Assembly: GCA_020633555.1 (NCBI GenBank)
Contig: JACKDL010000028.1
Coordinates: 1 to 64,000, forward strand
DNA length: 64,000 bases
Source of the DNA: Myxococcales bacterium
GTDB lineage: Bacteria; Myxococcota_A; Bradymonadia; UBA7976; UBA1532
Direction: 5' to 3'
Shown piece by piece: positions 19,707 through 30,028 of this stretch. The notes below the pieces were generated by a model. It had not been told where the DNA came from, made no database searches, and was given only the letters and a program-made list of their open reading frames with translations. Made by a program: the position numbers and the translations under genes. Numbering within the stretch: the first letter of the stretch is position 1; the number at the start of each line of letters is the position of its first letter.

Positions 19707-21983
19707 ATGCGGCAGCGGTTGGGGACAATCCTGGGGATCACATGGGCGCTGGCCGGCTGCGTGCCCGCCGGCGGCGGCGGCGACGACGCGCCGGACGTGG
19801 CCCCCCGGGTCGACATGGGGGGCGGGCTGCTGCTCGACGCTGCGCCGCCCCCCGATGGCGGCCCCATCGCCGACCAGGGCGCCGCCGATCTAGGACTGGA
19901 CGGCGCGGTCAGCGACCAGGGTGGCCCCGACGCGGCCCCCGCAGAGGCCTGCCGCGACGGGCTCGACAACGATGGCGATGGCCAGGTGGACTTCCCGGCC
20001 GATCCCGGCTGCGAGTCCTCGGACGACGACGACGAGCGGGACCCACCCACGGAGTGCGAGGACGGCCTGGACAACGACGGCGACGGGCTCATCGACGTGT
20101 ACGACAGCGACTGCACCGGCCCGAGCGACCGGGTGGAGTCGGGCCCCAACCGCGAGACGGCCTGCAACAACGGGGTGGATGACGACGGGGACGGTCAGGT
20201 GGACTTCCCCGAGGATCCCGGCTGTCTGTCCGCCGGCCACGGCACCGAGGCCGATCCGTCGCCGCTGCCCGCCTGCGCCAACGGTGAGGACGATGACGGC
20301 GACGGCGCCACCGACTACCCGGCCGATCCCGGGTGTGCGGGGCGGGGCGACGAGGACGAGGCCGATCCGGCGACGCCGCCCGCCTGCGCCAACGGGCTCG
20401 ATGACGACGACAGCGGCGCGGCGGACTGGCCGGCGGATCCCGGCTGCGACGCGGCGGGTGACCCCACCGAGGTCGGGCCCTGCGGCGCCGACGTGGCCGT
20501 GGTGGATCTGAACGCCTGGGTGGCCGCGAACGGCGCCTTCGAGGACACCCTCGAGGGGCGCATGGATCACCTGAGCGCGGTGTGCGGCGGGGGCGCCGGG
20601 GGCGAGTTCGTGTTCCGATACGTGGTGGATCGCGAGCTCGACCGCCTGACCTTCAGCACCCGCAACCCGGGCACGGTGGCGCCGGTGGTCATGTACCTGC
20701 GCGACACCTGCCTGGGCCCCGATCTGCAGTGCGACCGGGGGCCCGCCGAGGATCCCGGCGTGGCCTTCACCCTCGAGCGGCCCGCGCCGGGCACCTACTA
20801 CCTGGTGGTGGACACGGGCAGCCGCATGGCCGTGGGCCCCTTCCGGCTCGAGGTGGACGCGGTGGCGCCGCCGGCCTGCCGGGATGGCCTCGACAACGAC
20901 GGCGACGGCGCGCTGGATCTGGCCGATCCGGGCTGTGAGGGCACCGAGGACGCCGATGAGGCGGATCCCGCCGAGCCGCCCGTGTGCGCCAACGGGCTGG
21001 ATGACGACGCGGATGGGCTGACGGACTACCCCGCCGATCCCGACTGCGCGGCCGCCGGCTACGGCGAGGAGCAGCCCCCCTGCGGCCTGGGCAGCCCCAT
21101 CGCGCGGCTGGGGCAGCAGGGCGGTGAGCTGCAGCTCGCTCCCGTGCAGGGCGGCGGCTTCGCGCAGCCGAGCTGCGAGCCCGGCCTGGGCGCCGAGACG
21201 GTGATCGTGCTCACCCTCACCGAGCCTTCGGACGTCAGCTTCCAGGTCTTGGATCAGGCGGGGACCCCGGTGGCGGCGGGGCTGCACGCCCGCGGCGGGG
21301 ACTGTGTGCTGGCCGCCAACGAGGTGGGCTGCCGGCGGGCCGCCCAGAGCGCCACGCCGTTGGAGCTGGTCGAGCTGGATCGGGGCACCTGGTTCCTGTT
21401 CGCCGAGCAGGGGGTGGTGGCGCCGGCCCAGCCGCTCACCGCCCGAGTGGTGGTCACCAGCGCCGTCACCGAGTGCAACGACCAGGTGGACAACGACGGC
21501 GACGGCCGCGTGGATCTGGCGGATCCGGGCTGCGAGCGGGGGCGCGATGGGAGCGAGGCCGATCCCGCCGAGCCGCCCGTGTGCGCCAACGGCCTGGACG
21601 ACGACGGCGACGGGCTGACCGACTATCCCGACGACCCCGACTGCGACGCCGCTGGCGATCCCGACGAGGACGTGGACTGTCAGGGCGACTTCTTCGGCGA
21701 TGTGTGCGTGGTGTGGCTCAGCGACGCCTGCGTGGGCGGCTCGGCCACCCAGCTCTGCGCCGATCGGGGCGCCGAGGTCATCACCGAGGCCGAGTTCCGC
21801 GCCGTGATCGCCGCGGGCTGGATGCGGCCCGACGCCAACTACCACACCATGACCGTGGCCCAGTACAGCGGCTGCGCGGGCGACATCGGGAACATGGGCA
21901 TCCCCGGCTGGGGGGACCGCCACTGGAACTGCGGCGACGTGCAGGACTACTGCAACCGCTCGGTGATGTGTGTGACCCGCTGA
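19707..21983 (+). CDS. Surface lipoprotein with C-x-DGLDNDGDG-type repeats
   Basis: The product has 758 residues. The lipoprotein signal has lipobox LAGC. An Asp/Gly/Ala tether (about 25-75) precedes at least eight copies of a unit like CRDGLDNDGDGQVDFPADPGC, a two-Cys acidic motif common in myxobacterial surface proteins and probably calcium-binding. Between repeats sit beta-sandwich-like segments (about 265-390 and 455-585) with TYYLVVDTGSR and WFLFAEQG pieces resembling pre-peptidase C-terminal domains. The C-terminal 100 residues are Cys-rich (CVVWLSDACVGG, NCGDVQDYCNRS) and not recognised. ATG 19707 follows AGGGGA and gives a clean signal peptide; the ORF upstream does not. Confidence 0.8.
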   Translation: MRQRLGTILGITWALAGCVPAGGGGDDAPDVAPRVDMGGGLLLDAAPPPDGGPIADQGAADLGLDGAVSDQGGPDAAPAEACRDGLDNDGDGQVDFPADPGCESSDDDDERDPPTECEDGLDNDGDGLIDVYDSDCTGPSDRVESGPNRETACNNGVDDDGDGQVDFPEDPGCLSAGHGTEADPSPLPACANGEDDDGDGATDYPADPGCAGRGDEDEADPATPPACANGLDDDDSGAADWPADPGCDAAGDPTEVGPCGADVAVVDLNAWVAANGAFEDTLEGRMDHLSAVCGGGAGGEFVFRYVVDRELDRLTFSTRNPGTVAPVVMYLRDTCLGPDLQCDRGPAEDPGVAFTLERPAPGTYYLVVDTGSRMAVGPFRLEVDAVAPPACRDGLDNDGDGALDLADPGCEGTEDADEADPAEPPVCANGLDDDADGLTDYPADPDCAAAGYGEEQPPCGLGSPIARLGQQGGELQLAPVQGGGFAQPSCEPGLGAETVIVLTLTEPSDVSFQVLDQAGTPVAAGLHARGGDCVLAANEVGCRRAAQSATPLELVELDRGTWFLFAEQGVVAPAQPLTARVVVTSAVTECNDQVDNDGDGRVDLADPGCERGRDGSEADPAEPPVCANGLDDDGDGLTDYPDDPDCDAAGDPDEDVDCQGDFFGDVCVVWLSDACVGGSATQLCADRGAEVITEAEFRAVIAAGWMRPDANYHTMTVAQYSGCAGDIGNMGIPGWGDRHWNCGDVQDYCNRSVMCVTR

Positions 21984-22014
21984 GCGGGCGCTGAGGGGCC
22001 AGGGGCCGCCGGGC

Positions 22015-22356
22015 TCAGATGCCCTGGCGGTCCTCCTCGCCGGTGCTGATGCGCACCACCCGCTCCAGGGGCAGCACGAAGATCTTGCCGTCGCCCCGCT
22101 CGCCCTCTCCGTGGCGGGCGGCCCGCACGATGGCGTCGATGCACGGCTGCACGAACTCGTCGTTCAGCGCGATCTCCAGGCGCACCTTGGGCATGCGGCT
22201 CGCGGCCACCTCGGTGCCGCGGTAGAGCTCCATCTCCTGCGCGCGGCCCTGGCCGCTGGCGCGGCTGGCGGTGATGCGGGTGATGCCGGCGGCCACCAGG
22301 GCCTCGTGCACCTCGTCGAGCTTGTCGGGCTGGATGATGGCGATGAGCAGCTTCAT
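22015..22356 (-). CDS. glnK: P-II nitrogen regulatory protein lacking the uridylylation tyrosine
   Basis: This 113-residue trimeric signal protein binds ATP, ADP and 2-oxoglutarate and controls AmtB and nitrogen enzymes. It has the normal length, an intact B-loop GDGKIFV and the C-terminal RISTGEED. The T-loop reads ELYRGTEVAASRMPKV: Val50 stands where the modified Tyr51 of Escherichia coli GlnB/GlnK lies, and the loop is one residue shorter before ELYRG. It therefore cannot be uridylylated by GlnD in the usual way; control by ligand binding alone is likely. It sits 16 bases behind amtB, with GGAGA before ATG 22356, so the two form an operon in amtB-glnK order. Confidence 0.93.
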   Translation of the reverse strand: MKLLIAIIQPDKLDEVHEALVAAGITRITASRASGQGRAQEMELYRGTEVAASRMPKVRLEIALNDEFVQPCIDAIVRAARHGEGERGDGKIFVLPLERVVRISTGEEDRQGI

Positions 22357-22372
22357 GGGTGTCTCCAGCCTC

Positions 22373-23662
<1,290 letters not shown>

Positions 23663-23714
23663 TGGGGGTGGGTCCCTTCGCTGCACAGCGTCGGGAAGTC
23701 ATGGTGACCAGCGC

Positions 23715-23729
23715 TGACGCGACGCGTCA
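23715..23729. promoter_or_regulatory. Palindrome upstream of amtB
   Basis: TGACGC-GAC-GCGTCA is a perfect 6-base inverted repeat with a 3-base centre, 53-67 bases before the amtB start. Read on the minus strand it begins with TTGACG, which could also be a -35 element, but no matching -10 is visible. It is an operator candidate only. Confidence 0.35.
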
Positions 23730-23758
23730 ACCTGAAATCGGAATATGGCGCGGGCGTG

Positions 23759-24397
23759 TCAGCGGGGTGTCTTGAGCGCGCGGTGCGATCCGTCGCAGCC
23801 GGGCATGCGCTTCGACAGGCCGCACACGCAGTCGTTCATGCCCTTGCCGTCCATGATCCGGGCCGTGAACTTCTCGATGCGGGCCACCCGGGTGGCCGCC
23901 TGCTTCGCCTGCCCGAAGTGCATGTTGTAGGCCCGCTGCCGCCCCGGCGTGAGCGCCTCGAAGGCGGCCTTGAAGTCGGGGTGGGCCGCCATGTGGGCCT
24001 TGAGCTCGTCGATGTACTCGGGCGTGCCCGTCAGGGGCTCGACCCGCTTGCCCTCGGCCGCGGCCGTGATGGCCTCCGCGATGAGCGCGCGCAGGGCGGG
24101 CTCGGCCGCCTGCACCTCGGCGGCGTCGGTGAAGCGCACCACCTTCGCCGAGCGCGAGTTGGGGCCGTTCGTGGCCAGCAGCCCCTGGGGATCGGGCAGC
24201 AGCGCGCCCTTGAAGAAGCTGATGACGCAGTGCCCCTTCATGCGGCCCAGGATCACCACGTTCTTGCCGTCGGCGGTGTAGCAGGGCTGCCGCCACTTCA
24301 CGGTCTCGCTCAGCCCGCAGTCCAGGGCGAGCCGGCGCAGGGCGGCCAGCGGCGCAGCCCAGCGCTCTTCGGCGGCGAACCAGTCGTCGGCGGTCAT
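23759..24397 (-). CDS. YdeI-family protein (DUF1801-like) with C-terminal CDGSH iron-sulfur motif
   Basis: The product is 212 residues and cytoplasmic. The N-terminal two thirds follow the YdeI layout: LDCGLSETVKWRQPCYT, then ALLPDPQGLL, and FEALTPGRQRAYNMHF followed by TRVARIEKFTARIMDGKG. The last 25 residues contain CVCGLSKRMPGCDGSH, which fits the CDGSH 2Fe-2S consensus (C-x-C-x2-S-x3-P-x-C-D-G-S-H) exactly. I recall similar tails in other YdeI proteins, so this is a known but little-studied arrangement. ATG 24397 has GAGGGAGG before it; the upstream ORF extension is out of character. It may share a transcript with the gene upstream (41 bases). Confidence 0.85.
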   Translation of the reverse strand: MTADDWFAAEERWAAPLAALRRLALDCGLSETVKWRQPCYTADGKNVVILGRMKGHCVISFFKGALLPDPQGLLATNGPNSRSAKVVRFTDAAEVQAAEPALRALIAEAITAAAEGKRVEPLTGTPEYIDELKAHMAAHPDFKAAFEALTPGRQRAYNMHFGQAKQAATRVARIEKFTARIMDGKGMNDCVCGLSKRMPGCDGSHRALKTPR

Positions 24398-24438
24398 GGC
24401 CCCTCCCTCGGCGCTGTGTGGGACGGGGCACGATAGCC

Positions 24439-25065
24439 TCAGACGGCGTCGCTCCAAAGGGCCATGGTCCACAGGCCGATCATCAGGCAGGTGAAGAGCA
24501 GCACGGCGCCGGGCAGCCAGCTCCACAGGCGCTCGTCCTCGAGCTGGCGGCGCAGGGTGGGGGTGAGCGTGGACTCGTCGACGATGATCTCGACGGTGCC
24601 GGGGCCGTCGGTCTGGGCGTACCAGGCCGTGAGCGCCGTGGGGCCGTCGGCGGGCACGATGACGCTGGTCTTGGCGCCGTCCTCCCAGGCGTCGCGGCGG
24701 CTGGTCTGGAAGGGGTGCCACACCATCTTCGCCTTGGGCCAGGCGGCGGCCACGGCCTGCGGGGTCCAGCGGCCGCCCGGCTCCAGCCGCTGCGGGATGA
24801 AGGCCAGCGCGCCGGTGAAGGGCGCCTTCGTCCGCTGCACCACGGTCATCTGGTAGGCGCCCTGGGGCTTCGCGGTCAGCGCGTGGGTGGCCACCTCGCC
24901 GGCCTTCAGGGTGTGCACCTCCTGCACCAGGCGGTGGCCGCTGTCGTCCAGGGCGTCATCGGCGGCGCAGCCCCGGAACACGAAGCCGCCGCCGGCCACG
25001 GCGAGCAGCACGTCCAGCAGCAGCAGCCAGCGCACCCAGCGGGTGGAGGTCTTGGGTTCGGCCAT
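24439..25065 (-). CDS. Hypothetical membrane protein with two flanking helices
   Basis: The product has 208 residues. A membrane segment near the N-terminus (LLLLDVLLAVAGGGFVF, about 14-30) and another near the C-terminus (LPGAVLLFTCLMIGLWTMAL) enclose a soluble domain of about 150 residues, probably extracytoplasmic and beta-rich. There is no motif I recognise. ATG 25065 follows GAGGA. It is divergent from the lipoprotein hydrolase gene and may be co-transcribed with the YdeI gene downstream. Confidence 0.7.
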   Translation of the reverse strand: MAEPKTSTRWVRWLLLLDVLLAVAGGGFVFRGCAADDALDDSGHRLVQEVHTLKAGEVATHALTAKPQGAYQMTVVQRTKAPFTGALAFIPQRLEPGGRWTPQAVAAAWPKAKMVWHPFQTSRRDAWEDGAKTSVIVPADGPTALTAWYAQTDGPGTVEIIVDESTLTPTLRRQLEDERLWSWLPGAVLLFTCLMIGLWTMALWSDAV

Positions 25066-25208
25066 CGGTGTCCTCGGCGGGCAGGGGCCTGCCTATCGGG
25101 GCAGGGGGGGCCGGGGTTGAGCCGGGTGTGCCGACGGCCCGGTGTGCCCGGCTTGCCGCGCCTGGGGCCGCTGCGTCACGGTGGCGGCTCACGACGGGGG
25201 AGCGGCCG

Positions 25209-27311
25209 ATGGGGAAGTGGGGCCTTGGGCTGGCGCTGGCGTTGGCGCTTGCAGGCTGTGACGACGAGTCGACCGCGGCGGGCGCCGACGCGGCGGTGGC
25301 GGTGGATCTGGGCCAGTACGATGCGGCCGGCGGGGCCGGTGGCGAGGGCGGCGAGGGTGGCCAGGGCGGCGAGGGCGGCGAGGGCGGCCAGGGCGGCGCA
25401 GGCGGCGCGCCCGTGGCCCGGCCCGACTGCGACGCGCTGATGCCGGCGCACTGCGCGCTGCCGTGGCCCTCCAGCTTCTACCTCACCGAGGGCGAGGGCG
25501 GCCGCGTGCTGGACTTCGGCCCCACCAGCCTGCCGGCCAACCGCCAGGGCGTGCACATCGATCCGGCGCCCTACCGGGTGCTGGACGGCTTCGGCGTGCA
25601 GACCCCGGCGCTGGTGGTCTTCCCCAACCTCGACGCCAGCCTGCTGGCCGACGAGACGCGCATCGCCGACAGCCTGGCCGACGACGCGCCCGTGCTGCTC
25701 TACGCGGTGGGCGATGACGGCCTGATCCGGGTGCCCTACTACGCCGAGCTGGATCCCAAGGAGGACGACCCCGCCCGCAAGATCCTGTTCGTGCGCCCGG
25801 CGGTGCTGCTGGAAGAGGGGACCCGCTACATCTGGGCCTTCCGCGACCTGCGTGACACGGCTGGGCAGCCGATCGCGGCCAGCGAGGCCTTCCAGGCGCT
25901 GCGGGACGGGGCCACGGCCGACGACCCCGCCCTGGCCGCCCGGCAGCCCCTGTTCGACGAGATCCTGGCCCTGCTGGAGGCCGAGGGCGTGGATCGCGGC
26001 GGCCTGGTGCTGGCCTACGACTTCTGGACCGCCAGCAGCCAGGCCCTGCACGGCGACCTGCTGTTCATGCGCCGCGACGGCTTCGAGCGCACCGGGCCCA
26101 CGGGCCCGGAGCTGAGCATCACCGCCGTGGAGGAGTTCGCCGCCGAGGCCGACGACACCGGCCGGGCCGTGAACCCCGACATCGCCTACGAGTTCCGCGG
26201 CGTGGCCCAGGTGCCCCACTACATGCAGGCGAGCGCCGAGTTCCTGGGCTCCACCGGCTGGGTGTTCCGGCGCGACGCCGAGGGGCGCCCGCTGGCCGAG
26301 GGCACCCGCGAGGTGGAGTTCTGGGTGCGCGTGCCCCACAGCGCCGTGGGCGGCGAGCCCCACGGGCTGGTGCAGTACGGCCACGGCCAGCTCGGCCGCG
26401 GCACCCAGGTGCGCGGCGGCGACAAGGGCCCGGTGGCCAACGCCGGCAAGCTCATCTTCTTCGCCAGCACCCTGGTGGGCATGAGCGCCGAGGAGGAGGT
26501 CACCGTCACCCAGATCCTGCAGGAGATGAGCCACTTCCCGTGGATCGCCGACCGGCTGCACCAGGGGATTCTGGAGCACCTGCTGCTGATGCGGGCCATG
26601 CGCGAGCGCTTCGACACCCTGCCCGAGGTGGCCGAGCGGGGCGTCGTGGTGGACAAGGCGCGCAGCTACTACAGCGGCATCAGCCAGGGCGGCATCTTCG
26701 GCGCGACCCTCATGGCGCTGGCCCCCAACGTCACCCGCGGGCACCTGGGCGTGCCGGGTCAGGACTACTTCACCCTCCTCGGCCGCTCGCAGAACTTCGT
26801 GCCGCTCTTCGTGTTCCTGGCCGGGGGCTACCCGGATGTGGCGGATCAGTGGGTGACGCTCCAGGCCATCCAGCAGCTCTGGAACAAGACGGATCCCAGC
26901 AGCTACTACCGCCACATCAGCGCCGAGCCCTTCGAGGACGACGCCCCGCACGCCGTGCTGGCGGCGCCCGCCCAGGGCGACTATCAGGTGGCGCCGATCA
27001 CCATGGAGATCATCGGCCGCAGTGGCGTGGGCATCCCGCTGATGGCGAACTACAGCGACGAGCGCCAGGTGGCCCTGGCCGACGAGGCCGCGTACCCGCG
27101 CACGGGCTCCGGCGTGGTGAACTGGGATCTGGGCAACGCCTGGGCGCCGCCCGGCAACCAGCCGCCGCCCGACGATCCGGCGGGCGATCCCCACGGCGAC
27201 GTGCGCCGGCTGCCCCACCACAACGCCCAGATGCTGCACTTCTGGGACACCGGCGAGATCATCGACGTCTGCGGCGGGGCCACCTGCCAGCGCGAGCCGC
27301 CGGCGCAGTGA
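25209..27311 (+). CDS. Lipoprotein with predicted alpha/beta-hydrolase domain
   Basis: The product has 700 residues. Lipobox LAGC with CDDE after the Cys is followed by a short GGE/GGQ/GGA tether (about 42-68). The rest is one large domain. YYSGISQGGIFGATLMAL (about residue 490) contains G-I-S-Q-G, a nucleophile-elbow pattern, with FRGVAQVPHYM and VQYGHGQLG upstream as in secreted lipase/esterase-like proteins. The acid and His of the triad cannot be fixed by eye (candidates are in the last 100 residues, such as RLPHHNAQMLHFW). The substrate is unknown. ATG 25209 has a GGGGGAG site. It is convergent with the copper chaperone gene. Confidence 0.7.
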   Translation: MGKWGLGLALALALAGCDDESTAAGADAAVAVDLGQYDAAGGAGGEGGEGGQGGEGGEGGQGGAGGAPVARPDCDALMPAHCALPWPSSFYLTEGEGGRVLDFGPTSLPANRQGVHIDPAPYRVLDGFGVQTPALVVFPNLDASLLADETRIADSLADDAPVLLYAVGDDGLIRVPYYAELDPKEDDPARKILFVRPAVLLEEGTRYIWAFRDLRDTAGQPIAASEAFQALRDGATADDPALAARQPLFDEILALLEAEGVDRGGLVLAYDFWTASSQALHGDLLFMRRDGFERTGPTGPELSITAVEEFAAEADDTGRAVNPDIAYEFRGVAQVPHYMQASAEFLGSTGWVFRRDAEGRPLAEGTREVEFWVRVPHSAVGGEPHGLVQYGHGQLGRGTQVRGGDKGPVANAGKLIFFASTLVGMSAEEEVTVTQILQEMSHFPWIADRLHQGILEHLLLMRAMRERFDTLPEVAERGVVVDKARSYYSGISQGGIFGATLMALAPNVTRGHLGVPGQDYFTLLGRSQNFVPLFVFLAGGYPDVADQWVTLQAIQQLWNKTDPSSYYRHISAEPFEDDAPHAVLAAPAQGDYQVAPITMEIIGRSGVGIPLMANYSDERQVALADEAAYPRTGSGVVNWDLGNAWAPPGNQPPPDDPAGDPHGDVRRLPHHNAQMLHFWDTGEIIDVCGGATCQREPPAQ

Positions 27312-27345
27312 CGGGGCGGCGCGGGCCCGGGGTGGCGCGGGGCCG

Positions 27346-27558
27346 TCAGCCCTTGGGGCCGCCGAAGTCGAAGCCGGCGTCCTCGACCACCTGCTCGACG
27401 GCCTTGGGGTCATGGGCGCCGGTCACCGTGACCTGCGCCTGCGCCAGGTCCACCTGCACGGGGGTCTGGGGCATCGCCGCCTGGAAGGCGGCGGTCAGGC
27501 TGCGCACGCAGCCGCCACAGGTCATGCCGTCGACGCGGTAGGTGCTCTGCTCGCTCAT
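27346..27558 (-). CDS. copZ: Copper chaperone (heavy-metal-associated domain)
   Basis: This 70-residue single HMA domain carries the metal-binding loop GMTCGGC (residues 11-17). CopZ-type chaperones carry Cu+ in the cytoplasm to the N-terminal domains of Cu+-ATPases and buffer free copper. It is the last gene of the leftward copper operon, 47 bases behind the ATPase, in the same direction. Confidence 0.92.
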   Translation of the reverse strand: MSEQSTYRVDGMTCGGCVRSLTAAFQAAMPQTPVQVDLAQAQVTVTGAHDPKAVEQVVEDAGFDFGGPKG

Positions 27559-27605
27559 CGGGATCTCCTCATCAGGATGGTCGGGGTACGGTTCAGAGGT
27601 TTGGA

Positions 27606-30014
27606 TCAGGTGGTCTGGTCGGCCTGGGGGCGCCAGCGCCGCAGCCGCAAGGCGTTGCTGACCACGCTCACGCTGGACGCGGCCATGGCGGCGCCGGCGA
27701 AGACGGGGCTGAGCACGCCCAGGGCGGCCAGGGGCAGGCCCACCACGTTGTAGACGAAGGCCCAGAACAGGTTCTGGCGGATGGTGCGGGTGGTGGCCCG
27801 GCTCACGGACACCGCGTCGGCCACCAGCCGGGGGTCGGGCCGCATCAGGGTCACGCCGGCGGTGTGGATGGCCACGTCGGTGCCGGTGGCCATGGCGAAG
27901 CCCACGTCCGCCGCGGCCAGGGCTGGGGCGTCGTTCACGCCGTCGCCCACCATGGCCACGGTGCGGCCCTGCTGGCGCAGCGCCTGCACCTGCGCCGCCT
28001 TGTCGCCCGGCAGCACCTCGGCCACCACCTGGTCCACGCCCAGGGCGTCGGCCACGGCTTTCGCGGTGCGGGCGTTGTCGCCGGTGAGCATCACCACCCG
28101 CACGCCGGCCTGCTTCAGGGCCTGCACGGCGGGCGCCGACTCGGGCCGGGGGGCGTCGGCCAGGGCCAGCCGCCCCAGCAGCGCGCCGTCGGCCCGGGCC
28201 ACCCAGATCACCGTGGCGCCGGCCTGCTCATCGGCCTCGGCGGCCGCCGCGTGGGCGCTCAGGTCCACCCCGCGCTCCGCCATCAGCCGGGGGGAGCCCA
28301 CCACCAGGGGCTGGCCGCCCACGGTCGCCTCGAAGCCGCGGCCGGGCAGCGCCCGGAAGTCGTCGAGCGCCGCGAAGGGCGCCAGCCCCTTGGCCTTGGC
28401 GGCCCGCACCACGGCGTCGGCCAGCGGGTGCTCGCTGCCCACCTGGGCGGCGGCGGTCAGCGCCAGCAGCGCGTCGGCGTCGCCGGCGGTGGGGTGCACG
28501 CCGGTGACCGTGGGGCGCCCCTCGGTGAGGGTGCCGGTCTTGTCGAACACCACCGTGTCCACCGCGTGGGCGCGCTCCAGCGCCTCGGCGTCGCGCACCA
28601 GGATGCCCGCCTTCGCGGCGGCGCCCGTGCCCACCATCAGGGCCGTGGGCGTGGCCAGGCCCAGCGCGCAGGGGCAGGCGATCACCAACACCGCCACGGC
28701 GTTGATCAGCGCCGCGCCGGGGGCTGCGCCGGCCAGCCACCAGCCCAACAGGGTCACCACGGCCAGGGCCACCACGGCGGGCACGAACACCGCCGCCACC
28801 TTGTCCACGGTCTGCTGGATGGGGGCCTTGCTGGCCTGGGCGGCCTCCACCTGGCGCACGATCTGGCTCAGCGTGCTGTCGGCGCCCACCCGGGTGGCCC
28901 GCACCCGCACCCGGCCGGGCCCGTTGATGGCGCCGCCGACCACGGGGTCGCCCTCGCCGCGGGCCACGGGCAGGCTCTCGCCGGTGAGCAGGCTCTCGTC
29001 AAACTGGCTCTGGCCGGTGAGGATCTCGCCGTCCACCGGCACCCGCTCGCCCGGGCGCACCACCACCACGTCGCCCTGGCCCACGGCGGCGGCGGCCACC
29101 TCCACCACCTGCCCGTCGCGCTCCACGTGGGCGGTGTCGGGCTGCAGCGCCATCAGGGCCCGCAGCGCGTCGGCGGTCTGGGCCTTGGCGCGGGCCTCCA
29201 GGTACTTGCCCACCCGCACCAGCGTGATCACCGACGCGGCGGCCTCGAAGTACAGGTGGCCGCCGGCCGCCAGGCTGTACAGGCTGAGCCCGAAAGCGGC
29301 CGTGGTGCCCAGGGCCACCAGCAGATCCATGTTGCCGGTGCGGGCGCGCAGCGCGCCCAGCGCGCCCCGGTAGAAGCGGGCGCCGAACACCACCTGCACC
29401 GGGGTGGCCAGCAGCAGCTGTAGCCAGCCGGGCAGCATCCAGTGGGCGCCGAAGGGCTCGGCGACCATGGGCAGCACCAGCGGCAGCGTCAGCGCCACCG
29501 ACGCCCACAGCGCCCAGCGGGCCTTGGCGGCCTTGCGCGCCACCCGGGCGGCCTCGGCCGCCTCTGCCTCGGCGTCGCTGGGCGCGGGCCGGGCGTCGTA
29601 GCCGGCCTTGTGCACCGCCGCCACCAGGGCGTCGGTGGAGACGGCGCCGGCCCGGTGCGCCACCGTGGCCACCTCGCTGGCCAGGTTGACCTGGGCCGAC
29701 ACCACCCCCGGCTGCTTGCGCAACACCTTCTCCACCCGGCCCGAGCAGGTGGCGCAGGTCATGCCGCCGATGGTCAGTCGGGTGCTGACCGTGGGCACCT
29801 CGAAGCCGGCGCGCTCGATGGCGGCGATCAGGGCCTCGGGCGCCACGTCCGGGCCCACTTGCACGGTGGCCACCTCGCTGGCGAGGTTCACCGCGCTGTC
29901 CTGCACCCCGTCCACCCGCCGCAGCACCTTGTCGATGCGGGTGGCGCAGGTGGCGCAGGTCATGCCCTGGACGGGCAGGCGGATCGTGTGGGCGGCAGGG
30001 GTGGGGTCGGACAT
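27606..30014 (-). CDS. copA: Cu+-exporting P1B-type ATPase
   Basis: This 802-residue inner-membrane pump moves Cu+ from cytoplasm to periplasm with ATP. It has two N-terminal HMA domains, each with GMTCATC (about residues 17-23 and 85-91). Eight membrane helices are expected, with the transport site ACPCALG; the actuator TGES, phosphorylation site DKTGT, nucleotide-binding SEHPLA and hinge GDGVNDAPALA are all present. ATG 30014 follows GAGG. The longer frame upstream overlaps the metal-binding lipoprotein gene and is rejected. The gene sits 14 bases behind that gene. Confidence 0.97.
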   Translation of the reverse strand: MSDPTPAAHTIRLPVQGMTCATCATRIDKVLRRVDGVQDSAVNLASEVATVQVGPDVAPEALIAAIERAGFEVPTVSTRLTIGGMTCATCSGRVEKVLRKQPGVVSAQVNLASEVATVAHRAGAVSTDALVAAVHKAGYDARPAPSDAEAEAAEAARVARKAAKARWALWASVALTLPLVLPMVAEPFGAHWMLPGWLQLLLATPVQVVFGARFYRGALGALRARTGNMDLLVALGTTAAFGLSLYSLAAGGHLYFEAAASVITLVRVGKYLEARAKAQTADALRALMALQPDTAHVERDGQVVEVAAAAVGQGDVVVVRPGERVPVDGEILTGQSQFDESLLTGESLPVARGEGDPVVGGAINGPGRVRVRATRVGADSTLSQIVRQVEAAQASKAPIQQTVDKVAAVFVPAVVALAVVTLLGWWLAGAAPGAALINAVAVLVIACPCALGLATPTALMVGTGAAAKAGILVRDAEALERAHAVDTVVFDKTGTLTEGRPTVTGVHPTAGDADALLALTAAAQVGSEHPLADAVVRAAKAKGLAPFAALDDFRALPGRGFEATVGGQPLVVGSPRLMAERGVDLSAHAAAAEADEQAGATVIWVARADGALLGRLALADAPRPESAPAVQALKQAGVRVVMLTGDNARTAKAVADALGVDQVVAEVLPGDKAAQVQALRQQGRTVAMVGDGVNDAPALAAADVGFAMATGTDVAIHTAGVTLMRPDPRLVADAVSVSRATTRTIRQNLFWAFVYNVVGLPLAALGVLSPVFAGAAMAASSVSVVSNALRLRRWRPQADQTT

Positions 30015-30028
30015 GGGGCCTCGGGAGA

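Noticed and set aside
21980..22018. CTGAGC...GCTCAG inverted repeat between two convergent stops
   Set aside because: The arms are only six bases and 27 bases apart with no U tract; not distinguishable from chance.
23663..23758. Sigma-54 site upstream of amtB
   Set aside because: A GG-N10-GC pair can be found (in GGTTGACGCGTCGC) but it lacks the TGGCAC and TTGC boxes, so it is likely chance in GC-rich DNA.
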